Shown: positions 16,935 through 25,169, counted from the stretch's first letter. The stretch is DNA of 32,200 nt from JAOPZW01 sp036379935 (GCA_036379935.1 DASVFT010000058.1:1-32200), one strand, 5' to 3'. The notes: generated from the letters alone by a model not told the origin. Translations and numbers: made by a program.

Positions 16935-18005
16935 ATGTCGCCGGCTGAGGCGAAGCCGCACATCGTGAGCGCCGAGATCGCCGAGCAGCCCGACGTCGTG
17001 GCGCGCCTGCTCGACCGCCAGCGCCACGCCATCGAGGCGCTCGCCGCCGAGGTGCGCGGCCGACGTCCGCCCTACGCGGTGCTGGCCGCGCGCGGCTCGT
17101 CGGACAACGCGGCGCGCTACGCCCAGCACCTCCTCGGCCGCCTCCTGCGCCTGCCGGTGGCGCTCGCCACGCCCTCGCTGCACACGCTTTACGACGCGCC
17201 GCCGCGCTACGCCGACGGCCTGGTGCTCGGCATCTCGCAGTCGGGGGCGTCGCCCGACGTGGTCAGCGTCGTGGCCGAGGGGGCGCGGCAGGGAGCGTTG
17301 ACGGCGGCGATCACCAACGACCCGCTGTCGCCGCTCGCCTCCGCGGCCGCCCATGTGATCGACCTCGGCGCCGGCGAGGAACGCTCGGTGGCGGCGACGA
17401 AGACCTACACGGCATCGCTGGCGGCGATCGCGGCGCTCGCGGCCGACGGCGATCGCGTGCGCACGGCCGAGGTGCGGCGGCTCCCGGCTGCGCTGGCCGC
17501 CCAGCTCGTGCGCAGCGGCGACGTCGGCGCCGCGGTCGATGCGGGCTCGGAGTGGACGCGGCTCACCGTCGTGGGCCGCGGCGCGCACTACGCCACGGCC
17601 TTCGAGGCGGCGCTGAAGGTGCGCGAGCTGGCCGGCATCGTGGCCGAGGCGTACTCGCCGGCCGACCTGCGCCACGGGCCGATCGCCACCGTCGGCCCCA
17701 GCCAGCCGCTGATGGCCATCGCGCCGGACGGGCCGACGCTCGCGTCGATGCGCGAGCTCGTCGCCTCCGCGCGCGAGCGCGGCGCGCGTGTCACGGCCAT
17801 CGGCCACGACCCCGCGCTGGGGGCGCCCGGCCGAGAGGCGCTCGCCCCCGGGGACCCCTTCCTGGCCCTCGTCGACGTTCCCGAGTGGCTGGGACCGGTG
17901 GTCGCCATCGTGCCCGCGCAGCTCTTGGCCGTCGGCCTGGCCGAGCGGCGCGGCGTGGAAGTCGACACGCCGTTCGGGCTTTCGAAGATCACGCTGACGA
18001 GGTGA
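16935..18005 (+). CDS. Double-SIS glucosamine-6-phosphate deaminase (NagB-II/GlmS-isomerase-like)
   Basis: 356 residues with two SIS sugar-isomerase domains. The first has AARGSSDNAARYA, LGISQSGASPDVVSV and SVAATKTYTAS. The second has VVGRGAHYATAFEAALKVRELAGIVAEAYSPADLRHGP, matching the GlmS isomerase segment with its catalytic Glu and the His of L-HGP, and ends in GLSKITLTR with the terminal active-site Lys. The glutaminase domain of GlmS is absent, so the probable reaction is GlcN-6-P to fructose-6-phosphate plus ammonia, the step after NagA. ATG 16935 has GGAGGAGG at 16922-16929. Earlier in-frame ATGs at 16887 and 16920 exist; the first lies inside nagA. The 16 bases around the start duplicate the end of nagA. 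Confidence 0.88.
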   Translation: MSPAEAKPHIVSAEIAEQPDVVARLLDRQRHAIEALAAEVRGRRPPYAVLAARGSSDNAARYAQHLLGRLLRLPVALATPSLHTLYDAPPRYADGLVLGISQSGASPDVVSVVAEGARQGALTAAITNDPLSPLASAAAHVIDLGAGEERSVAATKTYTASLAAIAALAADGDRVRTAEVRRLPAALAAQLVRSGDVGAAVDAGSEWTRLTVVGRGAHYATAFEAALKVRELAGIVAEAYSPADLRHGPIATVGPSQPLMAIAPDGPTLASMRELVASARERGARVTAIGHDPALGAPGREALAPGDPFLALVDVPEWLGPVVAIVPAQLLAVGLAERRGVEVDTPFGLSKITLTR

Positions 18006-18121
18006 GGAGGAGGAGCGGTGGCGTAGCGCGGCCCCGACGGCGCGGCCGGCGGCCAGGGGCGGGCTTCCCGACAGGCCCGCTCCTGGCGGCCGGCCCGCGC
18101 CCGCGCGTATCCTCCGTCGCG

Positions 18122-19768
18122 ATGCTCGAGGGGGCCGCGCTCGGCGAGGATGTCGGCCCGCAGGTCGAGGCCGGACACGCGGCGCTGGCCGCGGGCGACT
18201 GGGAGGCGGCGCGCGAAGCGTTCCAGCGCAGCCTGGACGCCGCGCCGTCGGCGGCCGCGTTCGAGGGTCTGGGGCTCGCCTCGCGCTGGCTCGGAGCGCA
18301 GGACGCCGCGATCCGCTCGCTGCAGCAGGCCTACCGCCTGCACCGACGCGCCGACGACCGCCGCGCGGCGGCCCGGGTGGCGCTCCAGCTCTGCCTCGGC
18401 GAGTTCTACTTCCACGACGACATGGCGGTCGGCCTCGGGTGGATCGAGCGCGCCGACCGGCTGCTCGAGGACGTGGAGCCCGGAGCAGAGCACGGCTGGC
18501 TCGCGCTGCTTCGCGGCCATCTGGCCCTTCAGGTCGACCGCGATCCGGTGCGCGCACGCGCCCATGCCGCGAAAGCGCGCGACCTCGGGCGCGAGAGCGG
18601 CGTGGTCGACGTCGAGATGATGGCCCTCGCGCTCGAGGGCCTCACCCTCGTCTGCGAGGGCGAGGTCGAAGAAGGCATGCGCCGCCTCGACGAGGCGACG
18701 GCGGCCACGGTGGCGGGCGAGCTCGCCGACCTCGACGCCATCTCGAGCTGCTGCTGCTACCTGATCGACGCCTGCAAGCGCGTGCGCGACTTCGAGCGCG
18801 CCGCCCAGTGGTGTGAGCACGTCAAGGGCTTCTGCGAGCAGTGGTCGGACCGGCTGACCTTCGCGGCGTGCCGCGCCCACTACGCCGACATCCTCATCTG
18901 GCGCGGCGAGTGGACGCAGGCCGAGGCGGAGCTGCGCTCGAGCCTCGGGCCGCTCGCCGACATCCACCCCAACCGCATCGCCGACGGAATGGTGCGCCTG
19001 GCCGAGCTGCGCCGCCGGCAGGGCATGCTCGAGGAGGCGGCCCGGCTGCTCGAGGCCGCCGACGGCCACTTCCTCGCGCCGCTCGTGCGGGCCGCCCTCG
19101 CCCTCGACCGCGGCGACGCGCCGGCGGCCGCGCACGAGGCCCAGCGAGCGCTGCGACGCCTGCCGGCCGAAGGGCTCACGGACCGTGCGCCCGCCCTGGA
19201 GATCCTCGTCCGCGCGCGGCTGGCCGCCGGTGAGCAGCAGGGCGCCCGCGAGGCCGCCGACGCCCTGCGGGCCATCGCGTCGAGCGCAGGGACCGCGGCC
19301 AGCGCGGCGGCAGCGGCGATGGGCGAGGGGCTGATCGCGTCGGCGGCGGGCTCGTGGGATCTGGCGCGGCCCGCGTTCGAGGACGCGGTCGACCTCTATG
19401 CCCGCGCCGGCGGACGGTGGGAGGCGGCCCACGCGCGCCGCGAGCTGGCGCGCACGCTGCGCGCCCTCGGCCATCACGAAGCTGCCGAGCGCGAGGCGCG
19501 CGCCGCCGACGAGGCGCTGCGGGCCCTCGGTGCCAGCCCCGCCGCGCCCGACGCGCCGGCGCGGCCCGCCGGCCTGACGGCGCGAGAGCTCGAGGTGCTG
19601 CGGCTCGTGGCTCGCGGCCGCTCGAACCTGGAGATCGCCGGGGAGCTGGTGCTCAGCGTCCGCACGGTCGAGCGCCACATCGCCAACATCTACGACAAGA
19701 TCGGCGCCTCGGGCCGCGCCGCCCGCGCGGCCGCCGCGTCGTACGCCCTGGCCGTCGGCGTCGCCTGA
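18122..19768 (+). CDS. LuxR family regulator with N-terminal TPR array
   Basis: 548 residues. Residues about 15-480 are a helical-hairpin solenoid of TPR type (repeated patterns such as GHAALAAGDWEAAREAFQRSL, LGLASRWLGAQDAAIRSLQQAY, AELRRRQGMLEEAARLLEAA, ALGHHEAAEREARAA). A typical GerE/LuxR helix-turn-helix closes the protein: GLTARELEVLRLVARGRSNLEIAGELVLSVRTVERHIANIYDKIG, about 484-528. There is no receiver domain and no Walker motif, so this is a TPR-only orphan type that probably senses a protein or small ligand. ATG 18122 was chosen because a TATCCT box at 18108-18113 lies eight bases before it (leaderless) and the TPR region then begins immediately. The cupin gene follows after 103 bases, with a direct repeat between them, and is the likely target. 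Confidence 0.85.
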   Translation: MLEGAALGEDVGPQVEAGHAALAAGDWEAAREAFQRSLDAAPSAAAFEGLGLASRWLGAQDAAIRSLQQAYRLHRRADDRRAAARVALQLCLGEFYFHDDMAVGLGWIERADRLLEDVEPGAEHGWLALLRGHLALQVDRDPVRARAHAAKARDLGRESGVVDVEMMALALEGLTLVCEGEVEEGMRRLDEATAATVAGELADLDAISSCCCYLIDACKRVRDFERAAQWCEHVKGFCEQWSDRLTFAACRAHYADILIWRGEWTQAEAELRSSLGPLADIHPNRIADGMVRLAELRRRQGMLEEAARLLEAADGHFLAPLVRAALALDRGDAPAAAHEAQRALRRLPAEGLTDRAPALEILVRARLAAGEQQGAREAADALRAIASSAGTAASAAAAAMGEGLIASAAGSWDLARPAFEDAVDLYARAGGRWEAAHARRELARTLRALGHHEAAEREARAADEALRALGASPAAPDAPARPAGLTARELEVLRLVARGRSNLEIAGELVLSVRTVERHIANIYDKIGASGRAARAAAASYALAVGVA

Positions 19769-19771
19769 AGA

Positions 19772-19800
19772 TGGGTACTGCGGCGCCCGAATTGGGTGCT
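19772..19800 (+). promoter_or_regulatory. Paired direct repeat, candidate LuxR-regulator site before the cupin gene
   Basis: TGGGTACT (19772-19779) and TGGGTGCT (19793-19800) are spaced 21 bp start to start, two helical turns, starting three bases after the regulator's stop codon. The placement suits a binding site for activating the cupin gene. Only two copies exist in the window, so this is tentative. Confidence 0.35.
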
Positions 19801-19871
19801 CGCACGCATGACGCCGCGGTCGCCCGGCCGTAGCGTCGTCCTCCCGCACACCAGCGAAAGGGAGGGAGCAA

Positions 19872-20249
19872 ATGCCAGCGTTCTCGCAGGATCAGGTCCC
19901 GGTCGAGTTCGAGGCCGATGTCGCGACGACCCGTGCGATCGACCAGGGTGGCATGACCATCGCGTTCGAGCGCCTGAGCGCGGGAGTCGAGACGGCCCCG
20001 CTGTTCAAGGGCCTGCCCGACGACGCATGCCAGAGCCCGCACTGGGGCTACCTCATCAGGGGTCGTCTGCGCATCCTGGCGACCGACGGCACCGAGGAGG
20101 GCATCGCCGCGGGCCAGGCCTACTACCTGCCGCCGGGGCACAACGTCGTCGTCGAGGAGGACGCGTTGGTGCTCGAGTTCTCGCCCACGCACGAGCGCGC
20201 GCGGACGATGGAGCACGCCGCGCAGGTGATGCAGGGCGCCGGCGCCTGA
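19872..20249 (+). CDS. Cupin domain-containing protein
   Basis: 125 residues, a single small beta-barrel cupin. The core runs from about residue 50: SPHWGYLIRGRLRILATDG (motif 1 region), then AAGQAYYLPPGHNVVVEEDALVLEFSP (motif 2 with the PPGH). The usual metal-binding set is only partly present: His57 and the His in PPGH are visible, while the classical HxH...E of motif 1 is not, so it may bind metal weakly or act as a non-enzymatic sensor. A GGAGGGAG ribosome-binding site ends three bases before ATG 19872. The preceding TPR-LuxR gene and the paired repeat suggest local control. The MFS gene follows after 18 bases, so the two are probably cotranscribed. Confidence 0.82.
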   Translation: MPAFSQDQVPVEFEADVATTRAIDQGGMTIAFERLSAGVETAPLFKGLPDDACQSPHWGYLIRGRLRILATDGTEEGIAAGQAYYLPPGHNVVVEEDALVLEFSPTHERARTMEHAAQVMQGAGA

Positions 20250-20267
20250 GGCGCTGCGGAGCGAGGG

Positions 20268-21446
20268 ATGCGCGACCGCAACCTCCTGGCGGGCGCCGTG
20301 GGCCTGTCGGCCCTCGGGGACTTCGTCGGCGTCGTGGCGCTCGCCCTGCACGTCCAGGAGCGCACGGGCTCGGGCCTCGCGGTCGCCGCGCTGTTCATCG
20401 CGCTGTGGACGCCGTCGGTGGTGCTCGGCGGGGCGGCGGGCCTGCTCGCCGACCGCGCCGAGTGCCGCCGGCTGCTGCGCGACGTCTCGCTCGCGCAGGG
20501 CGCGATCGCCGTGGTGCTCGCGTTCGCCTTCCACGGCATGGCCGCCACGCTCGCGCTGACCGCGCTGCTGGGCGTCGGCGTCGCGGTGGCCCAGCCGGCG
20601 GAGTTCGCCCTCGTCCCGTCCGTCGCCGGCTCCGCCGGGGTGGCGGCGGCCAACGGACGCATCGAAGCCGCGCGCTACCTGGGCTTCACCGCGGGGCCCG
20701 TGCTCGGCGGGCTGCTGGCGGCAGCGGGCGGCACGCGCGTCGCCCTGCTCGTCAACGCCGCGAGCTTCCTGGCCGTTGCGGTCGCCGCGCAGGCGCTGAA
20801 GGCCCGTCGCGAGCCGCGCGCCGCGCTGGATCGACGGTCAGAACGCGCGCGCGAGGGGATCGCCTTCCTCGTGCGCGACGCCGTGCTCGCGCGCGTGGTC
20901 GTGGCCGCGTTCGTCTCGCTGCTCTTCATGACCGCGTCGGCCACGGCCGAGGTCTTCTTCGCCAAGGACGTCCTCGACGCCGGCGACGCGGGCTACGGCA
21001 CGCTCATGACCCTGTGGACGCTCGGGATGGTGGTCGGCTCGACGCTCGTCGCCACCCGGGTGCCGGAGGCGCGGTACGTGACCGTCGCGCTGGCGGCGAT
21101 GGCGCTTCAGGGCGCGGGCCTCGCGCTGCCGACGCTCTGGCTCGTGCTGCCCTTCGCGCTCGTCGCCTACCTGGCCGGCGGGATCGGGCACGGCACGAAG
21201 AACGTCGTCGTGCGCACGCTCATCCATACGCGCGTACCGGACGCGCTCCGTGGTCGCGCGTGGGCGGCGTACAGCGCCGGGCGCAACGGCGCCGAGCTCG
21301 TCGCGCTGGTGGGCGGCGGTCTGCTGGTGTCGGCCCTGGGGGCGCGCTGGACGCTGCTGCTGGCCGGCGCGTTGCCCGTCGTCGCGGCGCTCGTGGCGCT
21401 GGCTCGATCCGGCTCTGCGACGCGGCCGCTGCCGGCGGCTGCGTGA
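20268..21446 (+). CDS. MFS transporter (EntS/MFS_3-like exporter)
   Basis: 392 residues with about 12 hydrophobic segments. TM1 begins NLLAGAVGLSALGDFVGVVALAL, and the loop after TM2 reads GLLADRAECRRLL, the MFS motif A region between TM2 and TM3 (G-LADR). The central cytoplasmic loop is basic (KARREPRAALDRRSERAREG), and the second half repeats the design with a TLVATRVPEARYVTV loop. Its organisation resembles the MFS_3 branch that includes the enterobactin exporter EntS and macrolide exporters. The substrate is unknown. GGAG lies six bases before ATG 20268. It may act with the upstream cupin. A large hairpin follows its stop and separates it from folP. Confidence 0.87.
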   Translation: MRDRNLLAGAVGLSALGDFVGVVALALHVQERTGSGLAVAALFIALWTPSVVLGGAAGLLADRAECRRLLRDVSLAQGAIAVVLAFAFHGMAATLALTALLGVGVAVAQPAEFALVPSVAGSAGVAAANGRIEAARYLGFTAGPVLGGLLAAAGGTRVALLVNAASFLAVAVAAQALKARREPRAALDRRSERAREGIAFLVRDAVLARVVVAAFVSLLFMTASATAEVFFAKDVLDAGDAGYGTLMTLWTLGMVVGSTLVATRVPEARYVTVALAAMALQGAGLALPTLWLVLPFALVAYLAGGIGHGTKNVVVRTLIHTRVPDALRGRAWAAYSAGRNGAELVALVGGGLLVSALGARWTLLLAGALPVVAALVALARSGSATRPLPAAA

Positions 21447-21495
21447 GCGGGCGTAGCCCGCGGCCAGGGCACCGAGGGAAAGGGGTCCCGGCGCG

Positions 21496-21546
21496 GGGGG
21501 TGGGCTGGATTCGCTGTCACTATGACGCTCAATCCAGCCCACCCCC
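21496..21546. repeat. Perfect 16-bp inverted repeat between the MFS gene and folP
   Basis: Left arm 21496-21511, right arm 21531-21546, exactly complementary over 16 bases (GGGGGTGGGCTGGATT and its complement). The loop (21512-21530) itself holds GTCA-CTA-TGAC flanked by GC/GC, so the stem can continue with a small bulge. It begins 49 bases after the MFS stop. There is no T-run, so it is either an unusual terminator or a mobile or repetitive (REP/MITE-like) element. Only one copy is seen here. Confidence 0.75.
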
Positions 21547-21590
21547 TCAACACCGCGGCGTCGGGGGCCGGGTCATAGGATCGGGCGCCG

Positions 21591-22394
21591 ATGGCGCTGC
21601 GGATCATGGGCATCCTCAACGTGACCCCGGACTCGTTCTCCGACGGCGGGGAGTGGTTCGCCTACGACGAGGCCGTCGCGCACGGTCGCGCGCTCGTCGC
21701 GGAGGGGGCGGACATCCTCGACGTCGGCGGGGAGTCGACGCGTCCCGGGGCCGCCCCGGTGGCGGTCGCCGAGGAGCTGGCACGTGTCGTGCCGGTGGTC
21801 CGCGCGCTTCGGGGCGCCGGCGCCCAGATCAGCGTCGACACCATGAAGCTCAGCGTCGCCGAGGCGGCCGTGGAGGCGGGCGCCACCTACGTCAACGACG
21901 TGACCGCCTTTCGCCACGAGCCCGAGCTCGCGGGCTTCGTGGCCGACCGCGGCTGCGACTGCTGCCTGACGCACATGCTCGGCGAGCCGCGGACGATGCA
22001 GGAGAGGCCGCGCTACGACGACGTGGTCGACGACGTCCGCGCCTTCCTCGAGGAGCGGGTGCGGTTCGCGGTGGGCGAGGGCGTGCGCGAGGACCGCATC
22101 ATGGTCGACCCGGGGATCGGCTTCGGGAAGCGGCTCGAGCACAACCTCGAGCTCCTGCGCCGGCTCGACGAGATCGTGACGATCGGCTTGCCCGTCGTGA
22201 TCGGTACGTCGCGGAAGTCGTTTTTGGGCCGGCTCACCGGCCGCGAGGACCCGCACGACCGCGTGGCGGCGACGCTGGCCACCACCGTCATCGCCTTCGA
22301 GCGCGGCGCCGCCGTCTTCCGCGTCCACGACGTGGCGCCCACGCGGGACGCGCTGGCGGTGGCGACTGCTACGTTGCGCGCCGATGGCGGCTGA
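21591..22394 (+). CDS. folP: Dihydropteroate synthase
   Basis: 267 residues. It condenses p-aminobenzoate with 6-hydroxymethyl-dihydropterin diphosphate, the sulfonamide target step. Signature segments: GILNVTPDSFSDGG (residues 7-20, pterin/pABA loop), DILDVGGESTRPGA, ISVDTMK, YVNDVTAF, MVDPGIGFGK, VIGTSRKSFLGRL and FRVHDVAPTRDAL, so every catalytic loop is complete. Length is standard. ATG 21591 has a TAGGAT box (21576-21581) nine bases upstream and no ribosome-binding site, consistent with a leaderless transcript starting at folP, which restarts transcription after the hairpin upstream. folB overlaps its 3' end by 11 bases. folE, which often precedes folP in actinobacteria, is not here. Confidence 0.97.
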   Translation: MALRIMGILNVTPDSFSDGGEWFAYDEAVAHGRALVAEGADILDVGGESTRPGAAPVAVAEELARVVPVVRALRGAGAQISVDTMKLSVAEAAVEAGATYVNDVTAFRHEPELAGFVADRGCDCCLTHMLGEPRTMQERPRYDDVVDDVRAFLEERVRFAVGEGVREDRIMVDPGIGFGKRLEHNLELLRRLDEIVTIGLPVVIGTSRKSFLGRLTGREDPHDRVAATLATTVIAFERGAAVFRVHDVAPTRDALAVATATLRADGG

Positions 22395-22827
22395 CGACGA
22401 CGACCTCGACGACGAGCTCGACGGCGACGAGTACGACGACGAGGAGGACGGCGGGCGGCAGACCGAGGTCACCATCGAGGTCACCGGCCTGTCGCTCTAC
22501 ACCCACCACGGCGTGACGGCGGCGGAGCGCGAGGTCGGCCAGCGGCTCGTGCTCGACCTGCGCCTGGAGGTTGGCGAGTGCGACGCGACCGTGACCGACC
22601 TCGTCGAGGACACCGTCGACTACGCAGAGGTGTGCGAGCGCGTCGCGCTCATCGCCCAGCAGCGCTCGTACAAGACGCTCGAGCGCCTGTGCTCGGCGCT
22701 GGCCGATCGCCTGCTGTCCGACTTCGCGGCCGAGGAGGTGTGGGTCAAGGCCACCAAACCCGAGCCTCCGATCCCGCTTCCGGTCGAGCAGGTCTCGGTC
22801 GAGGTCTGGCGCCAGTCCAGCGACTAG
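22384..22827 (+). CDS. folB: Dihydroneopterin aldolase with acidic N-terminal extension
   Basis: 147 residues. It converts dihydroneopterin to 6-hydroxymethyl-dihydropterin. The FolB core starts at about residue 28: VTIEVTGLSLYTHHGVTAAEREVGQRLVLDLRLEV, then DTVDYAEVCERVALIAQQRSYKTLERLCSALADRLL and the strand EVWVKATKPEPPIP with the conserved catalytic Lys. The first about 24 residues are almost only Asp, Glu and Gly, unlike typical FolB (about 120 residues). The start at ATG 22384 overlaps folP by 11 bases, and a TACGTT box at 22370-22375 lies eight bases before it. A GTG or ATG closer to the core is not obvious, so the extension is probably translated. The TAG stop shares CTAG 22824-22827 with the convergent LacI-type gene. 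Confidence 0.93.
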   Translation: MAADDDDLDDELDGDEYDDEEDGGRQTEVTIEVTGLSLYTHHGVTAAEREVGQRLVLDLRLEVGECDATVTDLVEDTVDYAEVCERVALIAQQRSYKTLERLCSALADRLLSDFAAEEVWVKATKPEPPIPLPVEQVSVEVWRQSSD

Positions 22828-23849
22828 CGCGGCGGCGCCGTCGTCGCGCGCTGGATCAGCTCGGTCGGGAACACGATGCGGCGTGGCGGGTCGTCATCGC
22901 CGCCCTCGATGCGGCGCACGAGCCCGGCCACGGCCGCGTGGGCCATCTCGGCCAGCGGCTGGCGGACCGTGGTCAGGCGGAAGGACTCCCAGCCGGCGAG
23001 CGAGATGTCGTCGAAGCCGACGATCGAGAGCTCGCCGGGCACGGCGACGCCGCGCCGGCGGGCGGCGTCGACGGCCCCGAGCGCGATCACGTCGTTGCCG
23101 CAGAAGATGGCGGTCGGCGGCTCCGCGGCATCGAGCAGCTCCAGGCACCACTGATGGCCGGTGTGGTGGGCGTACTCGCCCCGACGCCGCAGGGCGGCGT
23201 GAAGCGGCACGCCGAGGCGGGCGAGCGCCTCCGCGAACCCGGCGTCGCGGTCGCGCGCGGTCGAGGTCTCCGCCGGTCCCGAGATCAGGCCGATGCGCCG
23301 GTGGCCGAGCCCGGCCAGCAGCTCGGCGGCGAGCGCGGCGCCGCCGCGGTTGTCGGCCACCACGGCGTCGCGCTCGACGCCGTCGACCTCGCGCACGAGC
23401 TGCACGATGGGGGACTCCTCCCCGGCGAGCAGCGCGCGGGTGCGCTCGTCGAGCGTGGCTGTCGCCACGATGGCGCCGTCGACGACGCCGCCGCGCATGA
23501 GGTCCTCGACGCCCCCGCCCCCGCGCACGTCGGTGCGCTCGTTGAGGAGCACCGTCCGGTAGTTCGCGCGGCCGAGCTGGTCGTGGAGCGCCTCGACCAG
23601 CTCGGGATAGAACGGGTTGGTGATGTCGGCCACGACGATGGCCACGGTCCCGGTGCGCCGCGTGATGAGCATCCGCGCCGCGGCGTCGGGGACGTAGCCG
23701 AGGCGGCGCGCCGTGGTGTGGACGACCGCCGCGGTGGCCGCCGCCACGCGCGGGTCGCCGCGCAGCGCGCGCGACACCGTCGGCTGCGAGACGCCGGCCT
23801 CGCGCGCGATGTCCCGGCTGGTCACGCGCTGTCCGCGGCGCGGTGGCAT
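22824..23849 (-). CDS. LacI family transcriptional regulator
   Basis: 341 residues from ATG 23849. The N-terminal helix-turn-helix and hinge read VTSRDIAREAGVSQPTVSRALRGDPRV...ARRLGYVPDAAARMLITRRTGTVAIVV, followed by a periplasmic-binding-protein-like sensor domain (VADITNPFYPELVEALHDQLG, DGAIVATATLDE, GHRRIGLISG, PTAIFCGNDVIALGAVDAARRRGVAVPGELSIVGFDDI, the last a strong family signature) and a C-terminal PLAEMAHAAVAGLVRRI helix. It would bind a sugar-like effector. A TACCGT box (complement of 23857-23862) lies seven bases before the ATG, so it is probably leaderless; a longer reading from 23900 would cross the operator and is unlikely. It is divergent from the HisD-like gene with 60 bp between starts, and controls it and the SDR gene by context. 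Confidence 0.92.
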   Translation of the reverse strand: MPPRRGQRVTSRDIAREAGVSQPTVSRALRGDPRVAAATAAVVHTTARRLGYVPDAAARMLITRRTGTVAIVVADITNPFYPELVEALHDQLGRANYRTVLLNERTDVRGGGGVEDLMRGGVVDGAIVATATLDERTRALLAGEESPIVQLVREVDGVERDAVVADNRGGAALAAELLAGLGHRRIGLISGPAETSTARDRDAGFAEALARLGVPLHAALRRRGEYAHHTGHQWCLELLDAAEPPTAIFCGNDVIALGAVDAARRRGVAVPGELSIVGFDDISLAGWESFRLTTVRQPLAEMAHAAVAGLVRRIEGGDDDPPRRIVFPTELIQRATTAPPR

Positions 23850-23872
23850 GGGCCGAACGGTACCCGCTGCGG

Positions 23873-23907
23873 TTGACGTCGAGATCGCGAAGGAGTACAT
23901 ACGTATG
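23873..23907 (+). promoter_or_regulatory. Promoter with overlapping LacI-type operator for the HisD-like gene
   Basis: TTGACG (23873-23878), a 17-base spacer, TACATA (23896-23901). A perfect CATACGTATG palindrome (23898-23907) with the central CG typical of LacI-family operators covers the -10 box and the predicted start point. Transcription would begin within a few bases of ATG 23910, a leaderless arrangement. The AAGGAG at 23889-23894 is too far from the ATG (15 bases) to act as a normal ribosome-binding site. Confidence 0.65.
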
Positions 23908-23909
23908 CA

Positions 23910-25169
23910 ATGACCTCAGCCGCTGCAGACAGCCGTTCAACGAAACCCGTCGCCGACGCCGTGCATCAAATGATCGAGGCCGTGCGCGAGCGCGGCGACG
24001 AGGCGGTGCGCGAGCTCTCGGCCCGGTTCGACGGCTGGGAGCCGGAGAGCTTCCGGCTTTCCGACGAGGAGATCGAGGCGTGTGTCGCCCAGGTCGACGA
24101 GGAGTCGCTCGACGACATCCGCTTCGCCCAGGCGCAGGTCCGTCGCTTCGCCGAGGCCCAGCGCGCGGCGCTGCGCGACGTCGAGGTCGAGACGCTTCCC
24201 GGCGTCTTCCTCGGCCATCGTCACGTCCCGGTCTGGGCCGTGGGCGCCTACGTGCCCGGGGGGCGCTATCCGATGGTGGCCTCCGCGCACATGACCGTGG
24301 TGACGGCGAAGGCCGCGGGCGTGACGAGGGTCGCCGCCTCCACGCCGCCCTACGAGGGCGCGCCGACGCCGGCCACCATCGCCGCGATGCACCTGGGCGG
24401 CGCCGACGAGATCTACGTGCTCGGCGGGGTCCAGGCCCTGGCCGCGCTGGCCCTCGGCACGGAGACCATCGCGCGCGTCGACCTGCTCGTGGGCCCGGGG
24501 AACGCCTACGTCGCCGAGGCCAAGCGCCAGCTCTTCGGCGATGTCGGGATCGACCTGCTCGCCGGCCCCACCGAGGTCCTCGTCATCGCCGACGAGCACG
24601 CCGACCCCGTCGTCGTGGCCGCCGACCTCATCGGGCAGGCCGAGCACGGCCCCACGTCCCCGGCCGTGCTCGTCACCACCTCCACCGAGCTGGCCGAGCG
24701 GGTGGCGGCCGAGGTCGAGCGTCAGCTCGCCGACGACCTGCCCACCGCGGAGATCGCCGCCGCCGCCTGGCGCGACCACGGCGCGATCCACGTCGTCGGC
24801 TCGCCAGAGGAGGCGGTCACGCTCGCCGACGAGCACGCCTTCGAGCACGTGGAGGTCCTCACCGAGCAGCCGCGCTGGTACCTCGAGCGCCTGCGCAACT
24901 ACGGCGCGCTGTTCCTCGGCGAGGGCACGACCGTGGCCTACGGCGACAAGACGATCGGCACCAACCACGTGCTGCCGACAGCCGGCGCCGCCCGCTACAG
25001 CGGCGGGCTGTGGGTCGGCAAGTTCCTCAAGACCATCACCCACCAGGAGGTCCGCTCGACGGACAGCAGCGCGCTCATCGGCGAGCGGTGCGCGCGCCAG
25101 TGCCGAGTCGAGGGCTTCGAGGCGCACGCGCGCAGCTGCGACGTCCGCGTGGCCAAGCTGGCCCCGTGA
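23910..25169 (+). CDS. Histidinol-dehydrogenase family NAD-dependent dehydrogenase, probably catabolic (HpsN-like)
   Basis: 419 residues, a full HisD fold. Zinc and catalytic residues are conserved at the expected places: Gln243 and His246 (GQAEHG), Glu312-His313 (FEHVEV), Asp346 (GDKTIGTNHVLP) and His406 (FEAHAR). NAD-loop segments VGAYVPGGRYPMVASAHMTVVTAKAAGV and LVGPGNAYVAEAKRQL are present. Context argues against histidine synthesis: no other his gene is near, a LacI regulator with an overlapping operator controls it, and an SDR dehydrogenase gene overlaps its end by four bases. HisD paralogues in such settings oxidise primary alcohols; HpsN, which oxidises 2,3-dihydroxypropane-1-sulfonate to sulfolactate, is the characterised example. 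The substrate here is not proven. The cassette interrupts the fol genes. Confidence 0.85.
   Translation: MTSAAADSRSTKPVADAVHQMIEAVRERGDEAVRELSARFDGWEPESFRLSDEEIEACVAQVDEESLDDIRFAQAQVRRFAEAQRAALRDVEVETLPGVFLGHRHVPVWAVGAYVPGGRYPMVASAHMTVVTAKAAGVTRVAASTPPYEGAPTPATIAAMHLGGADEIYVLGGVQALAALALGTETIARVDLLVGPGNAYVAEAKRQLFGDVGIDLLAGPTEVLVIADEHADPVVVAADLIGQAEHGPTSPAVLVTTSTELAERVAAEVERQLADDLPTAEIAAAAWRDHGAIHVVGSPEEAVTLADEHAFEHVEVLTEQPRWYLERLRNYGALFLGEGTTVAYGDKTIGTNHVLPTAGAARYSGGLWVGKFLKTITHQEVRSTDSSALIGERCARQCRVEGFEAHARSCDVRVAKLAP

Noticed and set aside
23905..23913. Two-codon ORF (ATG CAA TGA) overlapping the HisD-like start
   Set aside because: It could give translational coupling, but the predicted transcription start is at or after it, so it is probably chance from the operator palindrome.
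23910..25169. Annotation as the biosynthetic hisD
   Set aside because: No other histidine gene is adjacent, and the LacI control and SDR partner fit a catabolic paralogue; the family assignment is kept without the symbol.
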